The notes under the pieces were generated by a model. That model was not told where the DNA came from, did no database searches, and saw only the letters and a list, made by a program, of their open reading frames with translations. A stretch of DNA of 64,000 nucleotides. Origin: Nematostella vectensis. Lineage: Eukaryota; Cnidaria; Anthozoa; Actiniaria; Edwardsiidae. Position numbers and translations under genes: made by a program. How positions within the stretch are numbered: position 1 is the first letter of the stretch; each line of letters begins with the position of its first letter. This document shows, one piece after another, positions 44,858 to 52,569 of this stretch. The stretch lies in the NCBI RefSeq assembly GCF_932526225.1, contig NC_064043.1:2315501-2379500 (forward strand). The letters are read 5' to 3'.

Positions 44858-46096
44858 ATGGCACAAGCGATATCAGAAAAAATTAACCCAAACAGGATCC
44901 CACGGGAACCCTTCGGCCTGAAAGCGGAATCGTCGCTGAATCGGATTACATTCAATCCCTCATCGGCAAGTCCTGGAGAAACCCTCTATATAAATATTCC
45001 AAAACTTGCTGAAAATGTAGTGATTGTTCCAGGTAGTGTATCCTTACTATTTGACTTAAACGTCGCAGGACACGCGAATAATACTCTCATCAACAACGTT
45101 GGTCGAAACCTAGTGTCAAGGCTCAAGATTCTCTTCGGTGGAGAAACACTACAGGATACTCAAAGATACGATCTCTTTCAAACCTATCACGACTTATACT
45201 TACAAGCTGAAGATCGTGAGGATAGAATAAGACAAGGTATCTCCTCTGAAAACATGAGGAAGCTCAGGACAAATGCAGGTGATAAAGCGACATCAGATGC
45301 TAAGGAAGTAGCTCTTGCAGCAGTTCACAACACCAAGTACTGCATTCCACTCGACCATCCTATTCTCGGCGAGCATGGAGTCTTTTATCCAAAGGCGTTA
45401 CCTCATCCGCTAATCTTTGAAATTACTCTAGCCCCAGTTTCCGACGTCGTTGTTTATGCTGACACGGTCAAGACTCCAACGTACACAATCACAAACCTCG
45501 AGTTGGAATATGCTTGCATCTCAAGTGAATACTTGGCTCGTGAGGCGTTGTCAGCTTATCAGGTTGGTAGAGGATTCTTTTACGAGAACGTCATTCTCCA
45601 CAAAACGTTCACCATTTCCAAACCTAATGATGGTGTCATAAACGAGCACATCAATCTGCCGAGGAGGTCAATGACAGGGATATTATGTCTGTTCACAGAG
45701 AGCTACACAGGAGGAGCAAGGGATTCCGAAAAGTTTGTCAATCCAAGTATCACATCGATCAACATTAATGTGGATGGCATGCCAAACCGTCTCTACTCCA
45801 AGGGGATGACACCGCCAGACCTCTGGGAGTCGGTAAAGAAACGTTTCGGTAGAGAGGGTGTTAAGCAAAAGGATTTTTACGCTAATAACAAGTTTGCTCT
45901 GTGGGTCGACTTGAGGGCACATCCAGATAACAGCATTCACGGAGGAGGTCTGGTCTTGAACAACACGCGGGACGGAGTAAAACTAGAAATGAAACGAAAA
46001 GTTGGAGGAACGGGAAACATCACCTGCTACATGTTTGTAGTAGCCGACGCGTTGATGGAGGTTATGAACTCGAATTTGAGAGCAATCATGTATTAA
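44858..46096 (+). CDS. major capsid protein candidate, 412 aa
   Basis: It follows the position and order expected for a Polinton capsid gene (next to the ATPase). The protein is soluble, strand-rich and lacks signal peptide, membrane segments and coiled coil. It opens with IPREPFGL and a GETLYINIP strand and has VPGSVSLLFDL followed by NNVGRNLVSRLKILFGG, a pattern that fits the first strands of a jelly roll. The C-terminal half has ESYTGGARDSEKFVNP and FALWVDLR. From memory, proteins like this are common in cnidarian genomes as unnamed families. At 412 aa it is shorter than the 550-650 aa double-jelly-roll capsids of vertebrate Polintons. Capsid role is inferred from context and fold pattern; structure prediction would decide between double jelly roll and another fold. 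Confidence 0.7.
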   Translation: MAQAISEKINPNRIPREPFGLKAESSLNRITFNPSSASPGETLYINIPKLAENVVIVPGSVSLLFDLNVAGHANNTLINNVGRNLVSRLKILFGGETLQDTQRYDLFQTYHDLYLQAEDREDRIRQGISSENMRKLRTNAGDKATSDAKEVALAAVHNTKYCIPLDHPILGEHGVFYPKALPHPLIFEITLAPVSDVVVYADTVKTPTYTITNLELEYACISSEYLAREALSAYQVGRGFFYENVILHKTFTISKPNDGVINEHINLPRRSMTGILCLFTESYTGGARDSEKFVNPSITSININVDGMPNRLYSKGMTPPDLWESVKKRFGREGVKQKDFYANNKFALWVDLRAHPDNSIHGGGLVLNNTRDGVKLEMKRKVGGTGNITCYMFVVADALMEVMNSNLRAIMY

Positions 46097-46106
46097 AAAG
46101 GACTTG

Positions 46107-46169
46107 TGTGATAATACAAAAAGAATGGAAGAATTACGGGAAAAAGTTCCTTTTCATTGTATTATCACA
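46107..46169 (+). promoter_or_regulatory. inverted repeat enclosing the ATPase start codon
   Basis: TGTGATAATACAA (46107-46119) is perfectly complementary to TTGTATTATCACA (46157-46169). The start codon (46125) is in the 37-nt loop. The right arm encodes the residues just before Walker A. A weak TTAAAAAGGAC core lies at 46093. Confidence 0.6.
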
Positions 46170-46751
46170 GGACCTACTAATTGTGGGAAGACAAAGTACC
46201 TCACGGAACAGCTCCGAGGGCCGTTCCGGCATGTGTTTGAATACATTGTGTTGATTTGTCCGACTTATGCGAAAAACAAGTCCTATCGTAGATTTGCTCA
46301 CGGAGATAAACGTTTCTTGGTATTATCGCCGGATGCTAGTAACACCGATGAGATTAACGAGTTACTAACAGATTGTGCGGTGCTATTTTCTGGTACAAAT
46401 ACGTTACTCGTTTTGGATGACTGTGCTGTATCGAAAGATCTAAAGCAACGCTCGAACAAGTTTATCAATTTAGCGTTCTCAGGGAGACACGAAGGATTAT
46501 CAGTGTGGGTATTGACGCAACAATTAACATCCATAGCAAAGCCCTTCCGTGATAACGTCGCCTGTGTGGTTACATTCCATAATCCATCTCAAATCGGTAC
46601 CAAAACACTGTTTGAAGATTATGGGGGTGACTTAGACGTTGAGACTCGTAAAAAGTTTGTAGAACTGCTGAAAACTGAAAAGTATTCCAGACTCTGTTTC
46701 TGCCTACGACATCCATTCCAACGTTATTTGGAGATTCCTGCCACGCGGTGA
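46125..46751 (+). CDS. FtsK/HerA (A32)-type DNA-packaging ATPase, 208 aa
   Basis: It powers genome packaging in Polintons, adenain-clade and nucleocytoplasmic viruses. Walker A is GPTNCGKT (residues 16-23), Walker B LLVLDD (94-99), and the downstream SGRHEGLSVWVLTQQ segment (119-133) matches the A32-like family. The frame is open upstream to 46104 from a TTG, but the first ATG is 46125 and the shorter protein starts right before the P-loop. A 13-bp perfect inverted repeat encloses this ATG. The stop codon leads straight into a palindromic repeat. Confidence 0.92.
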   Translation: MEELREKVPFHCIITGPTNCGKTKYLTEQLRGPFRHVFEYIVLICPTYAKNKSYRRFAHGDKRFLVLSPDASNTDEINELLTDCAVLFSGTNTLLVLDDCAVSKDLKQRSNKFINLAFSGRHEGLSVWVLTQQLTSIAKPFRDNVACVVTFHNPSQIGTKTLFEDYGGDLDVETRKKFVELLKTEKYSRLCFCLRHPFQRYLEIPATR

Positions 46752-46777
46752 GAGCTCGAGGGGCTGACCCCTCGAAG
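46752..46777. repeat. palindromic GAGGGGCT repeat, copy after the ATPase
   Basis: GAGCTCGAGGGGCTGACCCC then TCGAAG begins right at the ATPase stop. It is one of about seven related palindromes in the Polinton; see the related finding. Confidence 0.75.
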
Positions 46778-46813
46778 TGGTTTAAAAACATCTTGGTCTA
46801 CTTACAAAATAAG
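46774..46813 (+). promoter_or_regulatory. promoter of the 179-aa gene
   Basis: GAAGTGGTTTAAAAACATCT (46774 on), with CATCTT (46789-46794) pairing with AAGATG (46811-46816) at the start codon. Confidence 0.55.
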
Positions 46814-47353
46814 ATGGCAAGCGTCGAGGATTACATGGAAGAGAAACCCGAGTCTGAGGGAGCCCGAGGGGCTAGCTCGAAGGGCGAGCCTCCCGAAGAT
46901 GATGTTGAAGTCAAACGAGAATCGCTGGCTATTCTCGCATCTCTTGGGACTACGAAGGAATTTCTTGGTGTCGGTATGAGTCTTGGTGATATCAAGAAGC
47001 TCTCGGCGAAAGACGTCGAGAAATACTTTGTTCGCTACCAGACTGTCTTAGGCAAGCAAGTTACTGATGGATTAGTAGAATCAGCACTTCAAGTGGTGTC
47101 TCAAGTCATTTCCTACGTGGTTCCTGTAGATGACACCGAAGCGCTTAGCAAAGACTTACAGAACGACGAGTTGGTTAAACGCGAATTGTCAAACTTTGCA
47201 GGTCTCTTGGTATTGAAGGGAGGAAGGATGGTAGCACTTGCTAGTGCCCTCTTTCGGGTCGCTAAGCATGTTAAACTAACACCTTCACAGGAGACTTCCA
47301 ACAAACTTCAAGAAGTTTCAAGCACAACTGAGCAAACTCTTGACCACACCTGA
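46814..47353 (+). CDS. conserved-looking hypothetical protein, 179 aa
   Basis: The start is the ATG after the promoter; the frame is open farther up only through the palindromic repeat. The first 45 residues are acidic and disordered and carry an in-frame palindrome insertion (GARGASS). The rest is helical, with LSAKDVEKYFVRYQTVLG and a hydrophobic LVLKGGRMVALASALF stretch that may be a buried or membrane-contacting helix. I do not know the family; the location in the virion block suggests a structural or assembly role. Confidence 0.75.
   Translation: MASVEDYMEEKPESEGARGASSKGEPPEDDVEVKRESLAILASLGTTKEFLGVGMSLGDIKKLSAKDVEKYFVRYQTVLGKQVTDGLVESALQVVSQVISYVVPVDDTEALSKDLQNDELVKRELSNFAGLLVLKGGRMVALASALFRVAKHVKLTPSQETSNKLQEVSSTTEQTLDHT
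46856..46900. repeat. palindromic GAGGGGCT repeat inside the 179-aa gene
   Basis: GGGAGCCCGAGGGGCTAGCT, then CGAAGGGCGAGCCTCCCG, with nested inverted symmetry. It is translated in frame as EGARGASSKGEPPE. Confidence 0.75.
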
Positions 47354-47462
47354 GCACACCTAAGCAAGCTCTTGAGCACACCTGAGCACGTCTAAGCAAG
47401 CTCTTGAGCACAACTGGGCAAGCTCTTGAGCACACCTGAGCAAGCTCTTGAGCATGATGTGA
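47335..47462. repeat. short tandem repeat downstream of the 179-aa gene
   Basis: AAGCTCTTGAGCACACCTGA and variants repeat about five times. The array starts inside the C-terminal codons of the 179-aa gene and ends just before the next promoter. Confidence 0.8.
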
Positions 47463-47493
47463 TTTAAAGATTCTTTATTCAGAGTAAAGAATC
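47459..47493 (+). promoter_or_regulatory. promoter and start-codon hairpin of the 144-aa gene
   Basis: TGATTTAAAGATTC at 47460. GATTCTTTA (47469-47477) and TAAAGAATC (47485-47493) are perfect 9-bp arms; the ATG follows immediately at 47494. Confidence 0.65.
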
Positions 47494-47928
47494 ATGTCTG
47501 ACGAAAATCAAGAGGTTGAGCAAATCACAAAGGACCCTCCCCCCAGGAAGAAGAGTGCCGCTAAGGAGAAAGATCCTATAAAAGTCGCTTCTGGTAAGAG
47601 AGTTGCCGAATATAATAGGAGGTGTAGAGAAGCGCTCGCTAGGGAGATGAAACGCGAGGCGGAGGCGAGTTCAGAAGACGCTGCACGGGCAGAGACACCC
47701 CACCAAGAGGGAGCTCGAGGGGATAGCCTCTCGGACGCTTGGATTCCAGAGCTATCGTTTACAACTGTACTGGCTCTAGTCGGAATAGGGCTCACCGCAT
47801 TGGATATGTATATGCGTTTTTACAAAAAGACGCCCAAGATCAACGCCAACGAGACTGAAACTTTCGAGAGGCCTGCCGCCCGAGGGGCTAGCCTCCCGAA
47901 CGCGACGCCAAAAATAGGAATGTTGTGA
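47494..47928 (+). CDS. single-pass membrane protein, 144 aa
   Basis: A charged, lysine/arginine- and proline-rich N-terminal 85 residues precede one hydrophobic helix (about 88-108, FTTVLALVGIGLTALDMYM) and a short C-terminal tail. Two palindrome insertions are translated, EGARGDSLS (72-80) and ARGASLP (129-135). The family is not recognised. It is the first of several small membrane proteins in a row, suggesting an internal membrane or entry function for the virion. The stop codon TGA overlaps the next promoter. Confidence 0.75.
   Translation: MSDENQEVEQITKDPPPRKKSAAKEKDPIKVASGKRVAEYNRRCREALAREMKREAEASSEDAARAETPHQEGARGDSLSDAWIPELSFTTVLALVGIGLTALDMYMRFYKKTPKINANETETFERPAARGASLPNATPKIGML
47707..47740. 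repeat. palindromic GAGGGGCT repeat inside the 144-aa gene, copy 1
   Basis: GAGGGAGCTCGAGGGGATAG followed by CCTCTCGGA, in frame. Confidence 0.75.
47876..47904. repeat. palindromic GAGGGGCT repeat inside the 144-aa gene, copy 2
   Basis: CCCGAGGGGCTAGCCTCCCG, in frame as RGASLP. Confidence 0.75.
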
Positions 47929-47963
47929 TTTAAAGATTATCTGAATCTGTAATAAATAAAATC
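47926..47963 (+). promoter_or_regulatory. promoter of the 74-aa gene
   Basis: TGATTTAAAGATTATC begins with the stop codon of the preceding gene. GATT/AATC could form a weak stem ending at the ATG (47964). Confidence 0.55.
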
Positions 47964-48188
47964 ATGTCAACTGAAAACAAACTTGTGAAAACGATCACCG
48001 ACTCAGCAGTCATCATCGGATTAGCCGCCGGTATGGGTTATGTTGCTAAAAAGGCTATGAAAGAGTCATTCATCAGCGACCCTTCGTCAAGTGTTACAAA
48101 CTACGCTAAATGGGTTGCTGTCCTGTCCGGTAGTATGTATCTGAAAGATTATCTGGAAACACAAAAGATTTTGCCGAAAGCGCTGTAG
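47964..48188 (+). CDS. small membrane protein, 74 aa
   Basis: One hydrophobic helix near residues 12-27 (SAVIIGLAAGMGYVAK) and a second weaker one near 50-62 (YAKWVAVLSGSMYL). It is basic between the helices. The family is not recognised; it has its own TTTAAAGATT promoter, which supports it as a real gene despite its size. Confidence 0.7.
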   Translation: MSTENKLVKTITDSAVIIGLAAGMGYVAKKAMKESFISDPSSSVTNYAKWVAVLSGSMYLKDYLETQKILPKAL

Positions 48189-48220
48189 GCGGTCTAAAGA
48201 TCTCGCAGATTGATTAATAA
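48189..48220 (+). promoter_or_regulatory. promoter of the 138-aa gene
   Basis: GGTCTAAAGATCTC at 48191, a variant of the TTTAAAGAT core, 25 bp before the ATG. Confidence 0.45.
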
Positions 48221-48637
48221 ATGGCGACTATAGCATTGATGATTGGTGGGGCTATTCTTAATGCGACGGCGTTTGTCGGAGGGAGTTACCTTGCAAGATA
48301 CTTGTCTTCTGACGCTGCTCACGTTGATAAAGAGAAGGTGAGACACGATAAAGCGCTCGAAAAGTATCAACAAGCAATGGGTGATTGGCAGAAAAAAAGA
48401 CAGGAATACCAGGATTGGTTGGAGGAAGAATATAATAATAAACTTCGTGCAGACCAGAATGATAAGGAGACCGATCAGGCCTTCAAACTATACGCTCAAA
48501 CACATCCAGATTTTGATTTGAAAGAGCCTGAGCTCTCAGATTACTACAGACCAAGTAGCAACCAAAAGATGGGAGAGATGGCATATGTTGGAGGTGGAAT
48601 GTTAGCCCTTGGCTATGTAGCGAGTAGGTGGATATGA
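48221..48637 (+). CDS. membrane/coiled-coil protein, 138 aa
   Basis: Hydrophobic segments at both ends (about 3-26 and 118-137) flank a highly charged helical middle (36-95) rich in Lys, Glu and Gln, probably a coiled coil. Both ends could anchor in one membrane, with the middle as a spacer. The family is not recognised; the neighbours suggest a virion role. Confidence 0.72.
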   Translation: MATIALMIGGAILNATAFVGGSYLARYLSSDAAHVDKEKVRHDKALEKYQQAMGDWQKKRQEYQDWLEEEYNNKLRADQNDKETDQAFKLYAQTHPDFDLKEPELSDYYRPSSNQKMGEMAYVGGGMLALGYVASRWI

Positions 48638-48644
48638 GCCGGCA

Positions 48645-48681
48645 CGACTTAAAGATTTCTTATTTTCAAACAAAATAAGAA
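48645..48681 (+). promoter_or_regulatory. promoter and start-codon hairpin of the 340-aa gene
   Basis: CGACTTAAAGATTTCT at 48645. ATTTCTTATTTT (48655-48666) and AAAATAAGAAAT (48672-48683) are perfect 12-bp arms with a 5-nt loop; the second arm includes the A and T of the ATG. Confidence 0.65.
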
Positions 48682-49704
48682 ATGGACATAGATTTTGATC
48701 CCACAACAGAAGAAGGTAGAGAAGATTTGAATACTACTGTAGACGAAGATTATGACTCTCTTATTCCAAACGATGGTGAGGGAAGAGAATCATGGAATGA
48801 AAGGATTTCAAACAGATTTGGTAGAGGTGCAAGCTATGTGAGTAGGAGGTTGGCCGACTTATGGAAAACACGAAACCCCGGGAGGGCTGTCCCCGAGTAC
48901 ATGGAGTTACAGAATATGGGAGGTTCTCCTTCAACGGACACACTTAGGGTAGACCTTTTGTTATCGAAATATCCAGATCTTGATGAAAATTTAGTTCAGA
49001 TTTCAACGGATGAGAGAGGAAAACAATTCATTTCCTTCTATTCTGCGAGAAAAGGTGGTTGGACTAGACCAGAAAGGTTGTATAATGAGGATAGAACGGT
49101 GCGGAAGAGTGTTGACGACAAAATCAGATCCGGAAAGTACAAGCAAATTCAGATTCAACTCGATGAACTAGACGCTACAGGTAATACACTCAGAGAAGAA
49201 GAAGAGAGAAACACCGAGCAAATGAGAAAAAATAATGAGGAACGAAGTGAAACAACTAACCAAGAAAGACTAAGAGCTATAGATCGTAAAAATGAAGAGC
49301 TCAGCGAAAGAAATTCTGTCATAGATGAGACTTTGGAAGAGAATCAATTGGAGAGAGAAAATCTTGAAGAGAGAATGTCGTTGAAAGATCGTGTCAAAGC
49401 GATTTTTAAGAAATACGGATTTACAGTCGCTGCTGTCGTTACCGCTGTGGGCGTTGTTATCGGTGTTATTGTCTCTAACCTGAAGACGGGTTTGACAAGT
49501 GTTGCAAAAGGCGTTGGAGACGGTCTTAAAACAATAGGCAAGAAACTAGGAGAAATACTCCCAGGAATGGTTGGTGCGATAGCCAGTTTCATCTTTAGAA
49601 CGGCGGGTGAAGTCGTAGGCTTTTTGGCTAAAAACGCATGGCTTCTCATCGTCGCTGTCGTCCTGTATTTCGTAGAACGATTTAAAAGGAGACGGAAATC
49701 ATAA
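48682..49704 (+). CDS. coiled-coil protein with C-terminal membrane segments, 340 aa
   Basis: The N-terminus is very acidic. A long charged helix (about 155-235) is a likely coiled coil. Then come a valine-rich membrane segment (247-267), a glycine-rich amphipathic stretch (269-313, with GVGDGLKTIGKKLGE and MVGAIASFIF), a second membrane helix (319-333) and a basic end. Amphipathic Gly/Lys stretches beside membrane helices suggest membrane disruption or anchoring during entry; this is only inference. The family is not recognised. Confidence 0.75.
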   Translation: MDIDFDPTTEEGREDLNTTVDEDYDSLIPNDGEGRESWNERISNRFGRGASYVSRRLADLWKTRNPGRAVPEYMELQNMGGSPSTDTLRVDLLLSKYPDLDENLVQISTDERGKQFISFYSARKGGWTRPERLYNEDRTVRKSVDDKIRSGKYKQIQIQLDELDATGNTLREEEERNTEQMRKNNEERSETTNQERLRAIDRKNEELSERNSVIDETLEENQLERENLEERMSLKDRVKAIFKKYGFTVAAVVTAVGVVIGVIVSNLKTGLTSVAKGVGDGLKTIGKKLGEILPGMVGAIASFIFRTAGEVVGFLAKNAWLLIVAVVLYFVERFKRRRKS

Positions 49705-49707
49705 CAA
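49678..49707 (+). promoter_or_regulatory. promoter of the minor capsid candidate
   Basis: CGATTTAAAAGGAGACGG at 49678, overlapping the 3' codons of the preceding gene; only three bases separate its stop from the next ATG. Confidence 0.5.
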
Positions 49708-50331
49708 ATGGTATTACTCTACATTGAAGGAAACGTTGGTGACTTTACTGTCTATTTAGAACAACCTATTGAAAAGCCGCGGTTTATCGCGCTGCGAGGA
49801 TGTGCGTTTCATAATCGTTGTAACAGTCTCTCAAGCGAGGGAACGGTCTCCGACGGTGAGAACATTATCCTTAGGATCCCCGCGGGGCAGTATACGATCG
49901 AGACGCTAAAACGTCAAATAGATGGGGGTATGCGTCTTGGTGAAAAGTCAGTCTCTATTAGAGACTCGTCACTCGAAGTTCACCGGAACGTCGCGTTGAA
50001 TGAGCCGCTCGCCTGCCTGTTAGGACTCAAGACCAGGGAGCTGGAAGCAAACACTCGCCACGAGATAAAGATGATAGGTCACGAGGCTATTTTTATCCAC
50101 TGCGATCTTGTGAACGCGTCTGACTCCCTCCAACAAGGGGCGCCCTCACAAATCCTAGCAAGTGTAGAGCTTGATGAAGGAAAGATATACCTCAATCCAA
50201 GCGATCCGGTACGGGTTAGCACCACATCAGTCGGTTACGTGAGTAGTCTCCGTCTTAGTATAAAGGGTGGTGACGGAAACACAATAGAGCGCGGTCTCTA
50301 CCCGATACGTCTAATTTTAGAAATCACTTAA
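49708..50331 (+). CDS. minor capsid (penton-like) protein candidate, 207 aa
   Basis: It is strand-rich, without membrane segments or coiled coil, and its size matches Polinton penton proteins (about 200 aa). The order of features is also similar: an early FIALRGCAFHNRC strand, a PAGQYTIETLKRQI segment, then NEPLACLLGLKTRELEAN, and a C-terminal GLYPIRLILEIT strand. The LA-x-LLGL stretch is a pattern I associate with the single-jelly-roll minor capsid. It lies in the virion block downstream of the major capsid and ATPase. Fold prediction is needed to confirm. Confidence 0.65.
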   Translation: MVLLYIEGNVGDFTVYLEQPIEKPRFIALRGCAFHNRCNSLSSEGTVSDGENIILRIPAGQYTIETLKRQIDGGMRLGEKSVSIRDSSLEVHRNVALNEPLACLLGLKTRELEANTRHEIKMIGHEAIFIHCDLVNASDSLQQGAPSQILASVELDEGKIYLNPSDPVRVSTTSVGYVSSLRLSIKGGDGNTIERGLYPIRLILEIT

Positions 50332-50358
50332 AGAATAAATTCTCCCCATAATAAAGCT
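50326..50358 (+). promoter_or_regulatory. promoter of the 201-aa gene
   Basis: CACTTAAAGAATAAATTC overlaps the stop codon of the preceding gene; the ATG is at 50359. Confidence 0.5.
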
Positions 50359-50964
50359 ATGGAAGAGTACAACTCAATCTACCCGAACGTACCCCGAGGG
50401 GTCAGCCCCTCGGGTGATAACTTCAGACTCCAAAAGACCCACGATGTTTTGGGAAGTTTGGAGCAAGAAGTTAAACATTACGAGAACGTGAGGAAAAAGT
50501 ATAAACGAGGGCAGAGCGTGTTTTCAAAGTTAAGTGTGGTCTTAGGACTCTTATCCGTCATTCTTGGGTCTAGTGGTTTGGGGACTTCTCTGTCAGGTTT
50601 TGGTATCGTCGTCGGAGTTCCGTTGGGTGCTTTGGCCGGTGTTTTCGGTCTTACGTCTGTAGGCTGTGCGGCGGTTTCTAAACGGCTGTCGCAAAAAGTC
50701 TCCAAGCACGACCAAACAGCGGCGATGGCAAAGGCAAAAGTAAATAGCATACGCGACCTGGTCTCTAAAGCTTTAAAAGACAACAAAATATCAGACGAAG
50801 AGTTCTCTTTAATCTTGAACGAGGTGGACAAGTTTGAGGCTCTAAAGCTCCAGATCCGTCAAAAGTCGGTAAGAGAGGACGAAAAAAACGTAAACATTAC
50901 CAAGCTGAGGGAAACAGTAAGAGAAGAGATTTTGAAAGACCTGGCGAGTCGACCCGCTCGGTGA
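50359..50964 (+). CDS. double-membrane-span protein with helical tail, 201 aa
   Basis: Residues 57-71 and 80-107 form a hydrophobic, Gly/Ser-rich hairpin (VVLGLLSVILGSSGLG and GIVVGVPLGALAGVFGL). The C-terminal half is a charged helix with ISDEEFSLILNEVDKF. The N-terminus contains a translated palindrome insertion (PRGVSPSG). From memory, similar proteins are common in cnidarian genomes without a name. A virion-membrane role is plausible but unproven. Confidence 0.75.
   Translation: MEEYNSIYPNVPRGVSPSGDNFRLQKTHDVLGSLEQEVKHYENVRKKYKRGQSVFSKLSVVLGLLSVILGSSGLGTSLSGFGIVVGVPLGALAGVFGLTSVGCAAVSKRLSQKVSKHDQTAAMAKAKVNSIRDLVSKALKDNKISDEEFSLILNEVDKFEALKLQIRQKSVREDEKNVNITKLRETVREEILKDLASRPAR
50387..50414. 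repeat. palindromic GAGGGGCT repeat inside the 201-aa gene
   Basis: CCCCGAGGGGTCAGCCCCTC, then GGG, in frame as PRGVSPSG. Confidence 0.75.
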
Positions 50965-51020
50965 AATTTCTGTACGAGAGAACTCCCGTCGGATGGATCT
51001 ATGAATTGAGATGCGTAAAG

Positions 51021-51057
51021 GACTGATTTAAAAACATCTTATATGTCATATAAGATG
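51021..51057 (+). promoter_or_regulatory. promoter and start-codon hairpin of the 504/508-aa gene
   Basis: GACTGATTTAAAAACATCTT at 51021. CATCTTATAT (51035-51044) and ATATAAGATG (51048-51057) are perfect 10-bp arms with a 3-nt loop; the right arm ends in the ATG at 51055. This favours 51055 over the ATG at 51043, which is in the left arm/loop. Confidence 0.65.
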
Positions 51058-52569
51058 AAGTTTACAGAATTTGTGAAAAGGTACCCCTACTACTCACGCT
51101 TCAGGTTCTCTGCCGACGGGCACGGCAATGTGCAATTCGTTTTCAATGGGGACGAATACGATCCATTCGACAAGAATGGGAATCTAGTCAAAACGTTATA
51201 TCACTTCCCTGGTAATAGCTGGAAACCCGAGAATATCCAGGATTTTCTAGTCGCCGACGACACACAAGCATACAAGGAAACGATCCAGCAACTGTTTGGG
51301 TTCCCAAAACAATACAGACTAGACGCGCGTGCAGAGTACAAGATATTGCCGTGGGACGAAAACCCTACGAGAAATAATTACGTCTCTTTTAATGTTTTTA
51401 TAACACCAAAGGTGAAGACACACTTTGTTTTTAGGGACATATTCACCGACAGCTTGCTAGTATTCAGAACAGCAAAGGAGGCTAGTAGGTGGCTCGACGC
51501 CCCAAACCTCAGTTATTGGAGTCAAGCCTTAAATTTTGCTATGTTTTGCGCGACTGCTGGATGTGGTGTGACGCGTGACATGATTGACGACTCTCAAGTG
51601 GGGTCATTCTACAGATTTCACATCATTTTCACTATCAGACGAATATTAAACGAGCTACAATGCCCTCTTCCAAAAGATAGGCTCTTTAGTTGGAATAAAA
51701 ACTTTTACAGCGAAGCGGCTTACCAAAAACTAAGAACAGAATTCCGAACTGGTGACGATTTCCGGTTCCTCAGACCGATAAATCACGGGTTAGGGAACGT
51801 TTATAATTATGATTATCACGGCTTGTCATCTTCTAACGACAAGTATAAGCCTTATGGCACCATTGATCAATTACACGACGAATGGGACGCTGCCAAAAGC
51901 GACCACGAACACATGAATCACTTTGAGATCGAGTACCTGAAAGACCTTAGAACTGGGTTTCAGTATGAGTGGTTCTTTCCGGAAAAATCAATGGGGTTAA
52001 CCAAAGCTGGGTTGTCTAGGATAAACCAGAGCATCGAAGCCTTTGTCTACTGTATTCTAGGCGCGCAAGTTCAGACCCGGTCGTCAATCGTCGGCGATAG
52101 CGGTTCAGCTCAGGAAACGAAACAGGTCTTCACGAAACTCTTCGAAAGCGCGGTGGTGGAAAACAGTATATCGAAAAGTATACAACGGTATCAGTTTGCT
52201 TTACAACAGGCGAGACAAAAACTAGACCTAGCTTTCGCCCTCGGCTGTTGGTTAAGTCCATCGTATCTTGTGATAAATAACAACACTTCGATCGCTGGCT
52301 ATAATAACAAGTTACAAAAAGCCACCACTGATATGAAACTGGGGCTGAATCCGATAAATAACGAGATAAAAACGATCCCTAAACATAATATGGGTCATTC
52401 AAAGATTGTGTTACCTCATACCGAGTCAGTCACGGCTCACAAACCGGAACCGGAGGCGAAAACTAACCCAAAGCCGGACGTGATTAAACCCACGAACACG
52501 CAGCACGAAAATAACCTTGTCACGATCACAGCCTTTACGGCTGGTTTAGCTTGGTATCTATTCCGGTAA
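51055..52569 (+). CDS. large hypothetical protein with C-terminal membrane anchor, 504 aa
   Basis: The body is soluble-looking and aromatic-rich, with a cysteine motif FAMFCATAGCGV near the first third. A proline/lysine-rich linker (about residues 445-480) and one short hydrophobic segment at the extreme C-terminus (VTITAFTAGLAWYLF) follow. An ATG four codons upstream gives 508 aa. It is the last gene of the + strand block. The family is not recognised; a tail-anchored virion protein such as a spike or receptor-binding factor is one possibility among several. Confidence 0.72.
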   Translation: MKFTEFVKRYPYYSRFRFSADGHGNVQFVFNGDEYDPFDKNGNLVKTLYHFPGNSWKPENIQDFLVADDTQAYKETIQQLFGFPKQYRLDARAEYKILPWDENPTRNNYVSFNVFITPKVKTHFVFRDIFTDSLLVFRTAKEASRWLDAPNLSYWSQALNFAMFCATAGCGVTRDMIDDSQVGSFYRFHIIFTIRRILNELQCPLPKDRLFSWNKNFYSEAAYQKLRTEFRTGDDFRFLRPINHGLGNVYNYDYHGLSSSNDKYKPYGTIDQLHDEWDAAKSDHEHMNHFEIEYLKDLRTGFQYEWFFPEKSMGLTKAGLSRINQSIEAFVYCILGAQVQTRSSIVGDSGSAQETKQVFTKLFESAVVENSISKSIQRYQFALQQARQKLDLAFALGCWLSPSYLVINNNTSIAGYNNKLQKATTDMKLGLNPINNEIKTIPKHNMGHSKIVLPHTESVTAHKPEPEAKTNPKPDVIKPTNTQHENNLVTITAFTAGLAWYLFR

